Shown: piece after piece, positions 52,493-62,126 of the stretch | Layout: every line of letters begins with the position of its first letter | How positions within the stretch are numbered: the stretch's first letter is position 1 | Source of the DNA: Orbilia blumenaviensis | Lineage: Eukaryota; Ascomycota; Orbiliomycetes; Orbiliales; Orbiliaceae | Direction of reading: 5' to 3' | Assembly (NCBI GenBank): GCA_036872755.1 | Contig: JAVHNS010000002.1 | Location: 868,001-932,000, forward strand | DNA: 64,000 nt | Position numbers and translations under genes: made by a program | The notes under the pieces: generated by a model | Told to the model about the DNA's origin: nothing | Database searches by the model: none | The model's input: the letters and a program-made list of their open reading frames with translations, nothing else

Positions 52493-55030
52493 CTAATCCA
52501 CACTTACAATCCTCCCACACATTGCTGCATCCAACCCCAAACCAACATCACCTGCACCACCTTGTCGCCCACTGTCAGTAACCAACAAAATGGTTCCTTC
52601 CTCAATCCACTCAACAGTAGCAGTGAATCCAAAAGAGTACCTAACCGTGCCAGCAACAGTCGTTTCAGTATGCTCCTCCCCCTCCTCCTCATCAAACCCA
52701 AACAACCCTCCGGTGTCCTCCGTTGACCTATCATGCTCTCCACAACCACTTTCGCCGGGAACAACTATTCTATCTAAAACCCGAGCACAAGTTCTCACAC
52801 TCCCAAAATACACAATTGCGTTGGCACCAATGCTCAAGGGAACACCACCGCGCTCCTCCGAGACTTCAAACTCAGCACTAAATCCAGTAGAAATCCGTGG
52901 TTGTGCTGCACTTCCAGTGCCCGTGCCGCATGGTAGCAAGACCATTCCTTTTCGTAGCCTACGGTCTCCTGAGAGGCCAACATGCATAGTATGGGGCACA
53001 TCGAGAGTGTTTGCAAACGAAACTGACTTCTGGAGGGAGCCCCTATGCGGCATTGTGGGCTGGGGGACATGAATCTTGGGTCCAGGCGGGCTGAGGCCTT
53101 CACTCGACATCAAACGAGCAATTGCAGGATGAGATGGTGTATCTGGGGCTGGAACCTCGCTCCACTGGCATAATCCAATAGTTCCAACCTCGCCAGCCAT
53201 TAATGCAGCGACAGGAAGGCGGCACTTGCGAATGCTAACCACTTTCACCGTCTTCCATTCACCGATCTCCTCTGGGGCCAAATTATCGTGGCTGTGCTTC
53301 CCAGGAGACATGTTGGGTGAACGGCTTAGATATTTCCCATGTTCCGCGAAGCTTGATGCTGGTGTCGTGGGCCTAGAATAGGACAGAGCCGGGAATGGAC
53401 CAAGTAACAATTTATCCCCCATCTTGATTTGTCCATACTTGACATGCCCACCAAGAACGGTTTCTACTAGGCTCGAGACGGTTTCGAATACATCTTCAAC
53501 GTGGAACAGAGGCTTCAAATGACTTGATCCCTCCGCTCTATCATCATCGTCTTCCAGGGTTGGCTCTGCTAGAGGAATTGGCAGGTGCCCTATGAGTGCT
53601 TGCAATGTATCAATTCCTTTGCCGGTCACCGAACTAACAAGGAGAATTGGAACGACAGAGCCATCGAGAACCGTATCTTTATTTAGGGAGAGGAACTTGA
53701 CCATCTCCGCCTCTCCACCCTGCACAACCTTCGGCTCTTTGCCTGCCGCCCTTATAACCTCAAACGCCAACTTGCACAGTTTTCGCAACCCTGCATTGCT
53801 CGCAAGGTCCAGCTTGGTTATCAACAGGAAGAACCGAAGTTTGAGTTTTAGGCAGAGCATGATATACTCGAACGCAGGACCAGTAGCAGTCTCAGGGAGC
53901 TCAATATCACTGGCCATGACAATGGCGGTATAATGGGGTGCCCATCCAACCAGGCCCCTAATGGCTGTGCGTCGATACTTAAATAGTCCGGCAGAGTCAA
54001 GCATAAATACGGTCCTGGCAAGATTCTCTTGGCCCTCTTTGAGGTCTGCCGCGCTCGATCCTACAGTAGCGTGTATGTCCATCCAGCTTCCAACATTGCC
54101 TGAGTGATAGTTTACCATTTCACCGGTTGCTGTAAATCCGAGTAATTCGCTCGCGATACTAGATGTATTACCGGTTGCGACCTCGTGTCGATGCTTCAGA
54201 AGTGAAAGCCGAGACTTGCCACGCCCATTATCAAGAATGCTGGAGGTCAAGGTTCCCAACAGCGATGATTTTCCCACATTCGTCGGGCCCGTCAATGTTA
54301 TCCGTAGTTGTGGGATTTTATTTGCATGACGGGAATCTGCTACTGGGTCATTCCCGATAACTGGGACTGCTGTGAACTGTCCAGGTCGTACAAGAGCCTC
54401 CGCAGCAAATAAAGGCACAAGCTGCCCATCTTCCGTCGTTGTATTAGCAACGTTGACCTTTCGAATCACTTCAACGACGCATCCTAATGCATCGGCCATC
54501 TTCCTCAATGTATCCAAACTTGTCTCTAGCTCTTCTTCTATAAGACCAAGTAGCCGTCCATTATCCGCTACTCCAATCTCATAGAGACACCCCTGGCTGT
54601 CCTGCAGTAACGTAGCATAATATGCTTTGTCTACTACACGACTCCCAGATTGGTCATCCGATTCCTTTCCGGTCTCATTTTCAAATACAGAGACTGGCGG
54701 GGCGATCAGTCCAGCAGTGTTATGGGACGGACAGCTTTGCTGCAGCCTCCACAAAAGTTGAGTTGTCAAATGTTGAAGTCGGAGCGGGTTCGGATTGAGA
54801 AGCGACAATTTGTACTCCGTTGAACCTTCTTGTGGCTCACTAGCGAGAGATTGGATCCCATCGCCTTCTCTTTTATTGGGGTGTACTTTGCTCGGACCGG
54901 GGAGTAGCAGCGTTGGGGTCGCTACTCGAGTATTCGCGCCCGAATTCGGTGGAACCGGGGTTGAGAGAGCCGAATTCCATGGGGAAGACGGTGGAGAAGG
55001 CGAATGGTTGAAGGTGAACAAGCTTGACAT
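52493..55030 (-). CDS. GTPBP1/2-like GTP-binding protein with altered G-motifs, 845 aa
   Basis: Single exon, ATG at 55030. The N-terminal about 240 residues include a Ser/Pro-rich tail and a region typical of GTPBP1/2 (LQDSQGCLYEIGVADNGRLL). The G domain follows: G1 GPTNVGKSS (about 248-256), the GTPBP-type switch segment ILDNGRGKSRLSLLKHRHEV, G3 LDSAG (about 344-348) and G4 TKLD (about 404-407). After it come EF-Tu-like beta-barrel segments (VKYGQIKMGDKLLLGPF; VVSIRKCRLPVAALMAGEVG). The family consists of cytosolic translational-type GTPases linked to mRNA decay and ribosome rescue. Oddly, G3 reads D-S-A-G-L where the family has D-x-A-G-H, so the catalytic histidine is missing. A Ser/Pro/Gly-rich insert sits within the C-terminal half. 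Confidence 0.88.
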   Translation of the reverse strand: MSSLFTFNHSPSPPSSPWNSALSTPVPPNSGANTRVATPTLLLPGPSKVHPNKREGDGIQSLASEPQEGSTEYKLSLLNPNPLRLQHLTTQLLWRLQQSCPSHNTAGLIAPPVSVFENETGKESDDQSGSRVVDKAYYATLLQDSQGCLYEIGVADNGRLLGLIEEELETSLDTLRKMADALGCVVEVIRKVNVANTTTEDGQLVPLFAAEALVRPGQFTAVPVIGNDPVADSRHANKIPQLRITLTGPTNVGKSSLLGTLTSSILDNGRGKSRLSLLKHRHEVATGNTSSIASELLGFTATGEMVNYHSGNVGSWMDIHATVGSSAADLKEGQENLARTVFMLDSAGLFKYRRTAIRGLVGWAPHYTAIVMASDIELPETATGPAFEYIMLCLKLKLRFFLLITKLDLASNAGLRKLCKLAFEVIRAAGKEPKVVQGGEAEMVKFLSLNKDTVLDGSVVPILLVSSVTGKGIDTLQALIGHLPIPLAEPTLEDDDDRAEGSSHLKPLFHVEDVFETVSSLVETVLGGHVKYGQIKMGDKLLLGPFPALSYSRPTTPASSFAEHGKYLSRSPNMSPGKHSHDNLAPEEIGEWKTVKVVSIRKCRLPVAALMAGEVGTIGLCQWSEVPAPDTPSHPAIARLMSSEGLSPPGPKIHVPQPTMPHRGSLQKSVSFANTLDVPHTMHVGLSGDRRLRKGMVLLPCGTGTGSAAQPRISTGFSAEFEVSEERGGVPLSIGANAIVYFGSVRTCARVLDRIVVPGESGCGEHDRSTEDTGGLFGFDEEEGEEHTETTVAGTVRYSFGFTATVEWIEEGTILLVTDSGRQGGAGDVGLGLDAAMCGRIVSVD

Positions 55031-56223
55031 GTTTCTATCATGGATATAAACAAGTTAGTTGAAGTTTTAAAACTATTACTCCATCAAGAGCCCAAGTATA
55101 GACCTTCGCTGACTTGATTCCGATGCCTGATTTTATAATTATATGTGATGTCGTAGGGGCTGTCGACTAGAACGACAAGAATCCGGTTGAGGGTCCAGAA
55201 GATTTATATTGTATGTCACGCCGGAACGTGAGGCGGACTCGAGGGAGAAGATTCACACTCTTTTCCGTAAAGAGTTCCAATTCGTTTGATGAAGGTGTAT
55301 TTTGAACAATGCTACTAATCGCCGTGTCATCTTGACGGTATTCTGTGGAGAGTAGAGACTCGTTCGCTTGACTAGGTCAAGGAGAGTGTCTGTTGTGGCT
55401 ATATATTGAATGGAACGGAAGCCCTCGGGGGTCTTAGAAGGCGAGCATTGTGGCTGGCCTGTAATATAATCTCGTGCGCTGGTCGTGATGTGTCTAAGCT
55501 GAAGCCATGTCGCTGGTGATGGTGATGATATCAGAGCTGGGGATTAGGGGCTTTTTGTGGATGCGACCCAACCCCAAGCATCAGCTGCCCGGCTTGCGGT
55601 GGTATGACTAACAACACGGTCAACACCAAAGCTGGCTGGAACTTGAGTCAGTCGTCAGCCCGACTGCCCAAATGAGTGCCAATCGTCAGCCTCAATTGGT
55701 CAACTAGCAAATCATTTAACCTCGAATCAAATCCAAGGCAGTATTGAAATAAGGATATTGCCTGGCCTGGCCTGTCTGGATCTAGATCTAGACCCACCCC
55801 TATGTATTACTCACAGTTACACGGCCGTACGAGCATTGCACCAGCCCGCCCTTGATCTAATTGCATTGCTGGATCTAGCAGCGCTGCGTTGTGGATGGCT
55901 AAGGCTTCATGAGTATAAATTGAAACTAACTTATAGTCGAAATACTTCGGCATCGAAGGACCATCGAATTCCTCATCCGGCTAATTAGAACGAAAAAGAT
56001 GTAGCCAACAAGTTGATCAGATTATGAATATTAGATATATCGATACTTGCAAATAATTTGGAATGGTAAGAACAATCCTAGAAATAACCAAGCCGCCCAA
56101 ATATAACTAGGCTCACACATATCCCACAGTACCTATAGATCTAGGCATATAGTCTGACTCAAAATCCCCTCCGAAAACTCCAATATTAATATTGAGTACC
56201 CACAGGCCACTGCGATTGCAAAA
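55031..56223. other. Intergenic region
   Basis: Promoter side of the GTPase gene and 3' flank of the gene ending at 56224. It contains CCTGG repeats near 55760-55775 like those at 12.16 kb. No gene recognised. Confidence 0.4.
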
Positions 56224-57244
56224 CTACACTCTCTTCGCCCTTCGTTCCTGCACAACCGTCCACTTTGCTGGCATACTCTCTGACGAAAGATCCCAGTAAT
56301 AAGGCACAGAGTCCTGAAAATCCACTTCCCGGTCCGCGGCTGCAGCCTTTCTGCAAGACCGATCCATGTTCATGTAGGTTGCTCCTATTAGCTGAATTAT
56401 CTCCAACCCCGAAGTTGCAAATATCGTTACTTGTTGGTGGCCTGGGTAATATGTAAAGTGCGATGGGTGGAGCATCCGCGCAATATAAAAGATAAGATGC
56501 CAGGCTTCGGTTTTGAACATGGCCTTTGCATCTTTGCCGCCGGAATTGATGAACTCTAAAAATTTAAAGACTGCCCATTTAGAATATAGACGTTGAATAT
56601 AATAGAGTACTGCAGTGCTCGAGGGTAAGAAATAAAATACCTTTAGCGTCCTCGAGTTGTTCCCCAAATTGGGATTTCAGATCCCAAAGTTCAGACTCCT
56701 CGAGGAACTCGATTACTCGTTTTTCGACGTATAGATAAGCATCTATGATAGCACGTTCGGGTAATATTAATAAAATGTTGTATACGCTTGATTAATGATC
56801 AATGTATTCGCAGAGTGTTTGTCGAACTTTAAAGTTTGACTTGAAATTGTTCACTGTTAGTAGAAATGTTGACCTTTCGCATTCAGGCGCGGCTCGGGTT
56901 CTATCATATGAGCATGTTGCATTATCAACGTCTTCGTATATCGAACATTGAACTGGATATTCAACATTCACCGGCTACAAATCGCTCTAGTGAATTAACG
57001 AGCACTGACCTCGAAATTGTTTCAGGATACCAGGATGCAGATATCCAATCCGGCACGGATCCAAAGCATCACTCAGCTCCGGTATTCCTTCGGCTTCTGC
57101 TGGTGTTCGCGGTTTCTTATAAACATAAACTGTCTCCTCGATAATCGTTTCTTCCTCCTGGGTTTCCTGCGCCAGCAAATGATCTGGCGGGCTGCTGATG
57201 AGTATTCCTGAATTGGCTGAAAAGGAAGTTGCCCTGGCGTCCAT
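56224..57244 (-). CDS. Unknown three-exon protein, about 222 aa
   Basis: Model: 57244-57010, 56742-56641 and 56555-56224; introns 267 and 85 nt, both phase 1. The start is the first ATG (MDARATS); codons before it are not ATG. Joining gives a continuous sequence through ILKQFRDAYLYVEKRVIEFL and LEDAKEFINSGGKDAKAMF. It contains an acidic N-terminal stretch (QETQEEETIIEET), a charged helical middle and a His/Tyr/Trp-rich C-terminal part (LHPSHFTYYPGHQQV), ending basic. No signal peptide or domain recognised. The first intron (267 nt, GTCAGT donor) is long for this window and may hide another exon. Confidence 0.55.
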
Positions 57245-57256
57245 ATTGATATTCAA

Positions 57257-57851
57257 AACTAGTCCAAATTGAAAGAGGAAGTGTAATACTGGTTTATCGA
57301 TAATCTTGGTTTCACTTTCCTTAGCTTATAACTTCGAAAATTACAATTCAAGCTTCTTCCAAGTCCTTGACCTACCTAATCTTATATGAACTGATTATAA
57401 GGGCCGACAGAGACTATATGCCTCTAACCGTCGACGGGACGCAGTAAAACCTCGGGGCTGACATAATATTATAGTCGGGTATCGGTACACCAATCGATCT
57501 CTGCGAGCCTCAACCCTACCCGCTTGGAATTGTGTCAGCCTTGTATACTTATACATCTGAATAGTAAGCAGCCACATGCACAAATTAATTAATCTCAGCC
57601 GCCATATATATTGCAAATTAGATTAGTTTCCCCACACTATGTACATTACATATCAGCTGTATGCCCCTCCTTTGAGATAGATACGAATATGATAGCATGA
57701 TGTCACAAAAAAAAAACATTAATGGATCCTGCATGATAAGGATATATCGCGCAATATGCGCTTCATCAATTCCGTTGCAACTCCTCCCGAAATCTGGGCC
57801 TCTTAAGCTTGACCCAGCCGCAACCTTCCCATCAGCGCAGCCGGCCGGATC
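57257..57851. other. Intergenic region
   Basis: AT-rich spacer between two minus-strand genes; contains an A9 run near 57709. Nothing else seen. Confidence 0.4.
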
Positions 57852-59036
57852 TTACGGATGATGATGCCCAACGATTTCTTTCAGACGGTCTTGAATGAAC
57901 ACTTCAACTTGTTCCTCGGTCATATCAAATATCTCGTCCATCTCACCATCGTTGATCCGCTTCCTAAGTTTTGAGGATCTAGCTCTCGCAGATTTGGGAC
58001 CATAATGTCCGCCGTCGATTAATCCCCTGGTAACACCTTTTGCAACCGCCTCAATTCTAAGATTCCTTCTCCAGGCTTTGATTTTCTCTTCATAAGCGGG
58101 TCTTTTATGGAACCTCTCCAGTGCTTCTTCGAGCACCAGTTCTCTTGTAAGCCCCTCCTCAGGTGTATCCGTGCCGCTTTCTTTAACTTTGTCTTCCTCT
58201 CGTCCTGCTTCTTCCTCCGCTTCCATGCCTCCACCTTCCCTCTTATCACTTTCAATATTTGCAATCAGCGAGATATCTAGCCCCAAGAATTCAAACCACC
58301 CCTTCAACATCTCCCTCTTTCCAGCTTTGCTCCGATCCCTCGCATTCGCAAACCTCCTTTCCTTAAAATACCTCTCCTCAAAAAACCTACACCCAGCTGA
58401 ATACTCGAAGACCTCTTGAACCGTTTCAAACCCTTTCTCGAATTTCTTAGGGTCAAGTCCGAGAAATTCAAGAGTTTCGTTGACATCCCGAGTGAGTTCG
58501 ACTTTTGCCAGTTCTCGATTGTGAGGCTCAATTTCTTTGATGCGGACGTTTAGACATTTACTGTCTGCGACCAGACCTTTTGCCCGTAGCATCATGCCCA
58601 GGATAGACCAGAAGTCGCCGTAGCTGTGTTTGAAGGAAACCCACCACATCTCCTCCACCGAAGAGCGGACGTTCACGTCAATTTGTGCATATATCTTTTC
58701 TCGTCCTTCTTCCGTTTGCCCCCCGCCTTCATCTGATTCGATAGGAACGGCAAACGACGTAGTAGGCCCCGGAGCGGTGGTCATATGTTCTGCTCCAAAC
58801 GCTGCCTTCACTTTCTTTACCATCGTAGTGTTGTTCGCATCATTCTTTAAAATAGGCTCCGCGACGAGGTAGTCTAGATCCCCATATGATGTCTTACCTG
58901 GCGCCTCCACGGGGGTCGTTACGTGCTTGTAGAGACCTGTAAGAATATTATGATACTTTGTCTTGAGTTTAAAATAAGTCTCAGGACTCATTCGAGGGGT
59001 TGCTACCCCCAGGTAATTCAAAGCAGCGCCTCCCAT
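57852..59036 (-). CDS. Nucleotidyltransferase-fold-like protein, 394 aa
   Basis: Single exon, ATG at 59036 (MGGAALNYLGV). Residues about 47-61 read GKTSYGDLDYLVAEP, close to the G-S-x...-G-D-x-D nucleotidyltransferase signature, with D53 and D55 as candidate metal ligands. QIDV (D120) is a plausible third carboxylate. Residues after 130 are helical (VSFKHSYGDFWSILGMMLRAKGL). A Glu/Gly-rich linker lies at about 262-290, and the C-terminus is a basic and helical segment (SARARSSKLRKRIND). The small-sized nucleotidyltransferase fold is an inference from these motifs; the substrate is unknown. No signal peptide. An internal deletion or intron is not needed. Confidence 0.7.
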   Translation of the reverse strand: MGGAALNYLGVATPRMSPETYFKLKTKYHNILTGLYKHVTTPVEAPGKTSYGDLDYLVAEPILKNDANNTTMVKKVKAAFGAEHMTTAPGPTTSFAVPIESDEGGGQTEEGREKIYAQIDVNVRSSVEEMWWVSFKHSYGDFWSILGMMLRAKGLVADSKCLNVRIKEIEPHNRELAKVELTRDVNETLEFLGLDPKKFEKGFETVQEVFEYSAGCRFFEERYFKERRFANARDRSKAGKREMLKGWFEFLGLDISLIANIESDKREGGGMEAEEEAGREEDKVKESGTDTPEEGLTRELVLEEALERFHKRPAYEEKIKAWRRNLRIEAVAKGVTRGLIDGGHYGPKSARARSSKLRKRINDGEMDEIFDMTEEQVEVFIQDRLKEIVGHHHP

Positions 59037-59857
59037 ATCTGCCTGGGTTGAATGGAAACCTGCTTGAGAGGGAAAATATGGAATTGAGATGTTTTCGAGA
59101 TTAGACGGATTTGAATAATACGTCTAGATCCTGAAGCCGATAATATTGAGAAAAAGGTTTGACCTGTGCCAACGTTCCGATTTTCTGTATATGAATGTAA
59201 GATTTGGTAAGTTTAAAATTAAAATATTGTCTGATATAGGTATACTCTCGATTTTGAGGGTAAGACAGATTAATCTTGAACGACGGGGTGAAGTGTAGAA
59301 AGTGAAATCGCAGTATGGTTTACTACCTAGGTACTAATTAACCTGTCATTCTTCTTTCCCTATATACCTAAACACCATACTCGTTTGCAGCATGGTGTTG
59401 TATCTTGAGCGTACAAAACTTGAAAAGTGGTGACTCAGGCTTCAGGCAGCTTTTAGCTCCCGTGCAGCGCCCCGTTCCCATTCAGCCTTGCAAACTGCAG
59501 GCTCACCAACCTCTGCATCTGATGATTACTAAAAGGCGTAAATCAAGTACTCAAGTATTTACTTAGTAGTTCAATGGTGACGACAGTCTTGAGGTGATAT
59601 GGATTTGAAGTTTGCAAATAATGCCGGAAATGGGTATATTAAACAATAGCCATCATAATACGCACATAAAATGCGAATCGAGGCAAAGGGAAACCGCTAA
59701 GAAAATACAGAAAAAAAGAGGAACGGGAACTGCATCCCCTGCCAAAGTACCAATTACACAACGTAACACCGCGTCGCTCATGCTACAGAATAATGCCATG
59801 AAACAAAATAGCCGCGCCAAATGCTTCGATTCACATCCAGATTTTCTAGCCGGTCGG
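59037..59857. other. Intergenic region
   Basis: Upstream of the nucleotidyltransferase-like gene and 3' of the CE2-like gene. Open frames here are antisense or chance. AAGTACTTA-like words occur near 59540-59570, as at 27.9 kb. Confidence 0.4.
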
Positions 59858-62126
59858 TCATTTCGACCCACCCTTCCTCCTACCGCCCAGGCTCTGACTC
59901 CCTCCGCCGGCTAGGACTACAAACCCCTCCTCTTCGCTTCCACTATTACTTCTTGCGACACTAATGCTATTCTTCTCCTTGGTAAATCGGCCTCTTCCCG
60001 TCCTTCCGAATCCGAATCCGGTCTCCATATCCCTCACGCCGTAGACGCGCCTATTGCCTTGAACGATGCCGAGATTTGTAAGAACCATCAGGAACGGCCG
60101 GGCAAGTAGGTAAGCAAGTCCGATGCAGAATCCAATGAGCACAAAAATATATAGGAAAATGAATCTCGTCCCGTGTGCTGTCTCCTGAGGTGCAGTATGT
60201 TCTTCTACCTTGATATCTGTTGAAGACAGAGGCAAATGCTCGCTATCATCACCATCTGGGAATGCTTCTTCCGCAATATCAGGGTACATATGCTTCAAAT
60301 TTCCGATGGAAAGACAGAGACTTTGTTGCTTGTTTGGAGTAGGCTTCTTGGCGAGTGGGTTAACGGATTTTGGGGGTGGGTGAAAGACAGGGATGATGTA
60401 AGTACAGAGGAGGTCGATGAGATCCCGCTTGGGTGAAATGCTTGGATCAATGGTGGCGAAAACAAGGTTCTTGTCTTTTTTTTGGATCAAGAGGGTTAGC
60501 AGCAGTTCTCAGGGGAATATGACCTTAATATATAGTTAAAAATATTGAGACCAGCCCAATCAGACAGCAGTTGGATATCAATTTATGCTTCCACATGACT
60601 TTGTATTCAGAACAGGTCTGTGTGAAATTGTGCTTCATCACATAGGGCATTTTGATGGCAAGGATAATGGAGGGGTAATTATCTCACCTTCTTCATGGAT
60701 CTTTGTAGCAGCCTCCTTTGTGACTTGGTACAACTTCATCCTTCTCGTCTTCATCTCGTTCGTCCACGGAACCACAGTTCGGAATGTTGTCTTTGGTGCA
60801 TCAGGATCTGCGTTTTCCCAATCTCGCCCAACAACAATAATGTGGGCATCCGGCCTCGCTGATTCCCTAAGGCGTCCCAAGAACACCATCAACTCCCTCT
60901 TGTACTTCTCAGAATCCACGGGCTCTTCCATCCTCAAGAAGTCTCTTTCTCCAACATCCACAACTACTGCTTGTGGGTTAACCTGCTTTAGCCAGGGGTC
61001 TTCCTTAAAGAACTGCAATTCCTTTTGTAACATTTCTTGGAACTGCTTTGAAAGCTTCCCCAATTCTTCAGCTCTAACCTGTGTCGGTAGAGGATTCTCA
61101 TTGAAATACTGATCCCTCAATCCAGGTAGTGGATCTCTCGGGTCGCACTTCGACAAAAAGCAAGTGCCAGCATCGGCATGCGCATGTCTAATGCCCAGTA
61201 TTTCGGCAGCTCTGAATTGAGTCGAATTAACCACCGAAACTCCGTTCCTCACGACTTGGCGCACAGCATGCGCACTGCCGTCGTCCCCAACGCCACCTCC
61301 GGAATTATCATGATCATATCCTAGTAGCCCGCCATAAACCTCTGCATCGATACCCTCTCCGATAAATTCAACATATAAACGATCGTCCTGTCCATCCGTC
61401 CAAAGCTGTCCTTGTCGTACCAACGTATTCGCAACCAAAAATCCTTCAAACGAAAACGGATGGTCCGCGATACTAATGATTCTGACGGTATGAGGATCCA
61501 AGGTGCCCTGCCTTCCTCTCCCGTGGTTCTTGCTTTTCCCAGGAATGGTGATGGGGACAAATATGACCTCTCGGTCTCTATGTAGTGAATCGAATGATGG
61601 AAGTGTGTAGAGCAGATCTTCGGAACCGTCAACAGAGACATAGAAGCTGTAATCATCGATTTGCCCTTGTGGCTTCGGGCGTAACTTGAGAATGCATGTG
61701 TCGCCATAGACCAAGACTGTAAGGTATGTACCAGGCCATCTGGAAGCAGTATAGGTATCACGTCGTCGGCGCCATCGTCCAGTAAACTAAAAATAGAATA
61801 TTTCCATGTTAGCGGCGATCGTAGTGGTCAATTGACTGGATAGGAGGGTTCCCCATACGCTAAACAGCCCAGCGTGGGTCTTAGGTGTTATCAAAAGCTC
61901 CTGATAAGGTATATATTTAGGATCGAACCTATATATCACAGCCGACGTTAGTTGTAAAATGTAAATTTGGGAAATTCTAACCGCACGTGATAGGTAAAAC
62001 TGACACTGAAGATCTGTACCCATCCGTGTCCGCCTGAGCTTCTACTGGGGTATCGTAGAGGGATAGTAGTGATATTAACACCACCAAGAATTTGAAAGAC
62101 AGCGATGCGAAGAGCCACCTTGCCAT
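59858..62126 (-). CDS. Membrane-anchored CE2/SGNH-hydrolase-like protein, catalytic residues lost (652 aa)
   Basis: Model: 62126-61987, 61928-61859, 61786-60688 and 60507-59858; introns 58, 72 and 180 nt, consistent phases. Exon 1 encodes a signal peptide (MARWLFASLSFKFLVVLISL). Exons 2-3 give a jelly-roll domain typical of the N-terminus of carbohydrate esterase family 2 (FTGRWRRR, SRWPGTYLTVLVYGDTC, DYSFYVSVDG). The SGNH-like domain follows, but block I reads EFIGEGID (residues about 211-217) instead of G-D-S, and block III reads VGERDF (about 349-353) instead of G-x-N-D. A membrane segment lies near 552-575 (FIFLYIFVLIGFCIGLAYLL) with a Gly/Arg-rich tail. A non-catalytic glycan-binding surface protein is inferred. 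The first donor (GTGCGG) and last acceptor (GAG) are weak. Confidence 0.7.
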
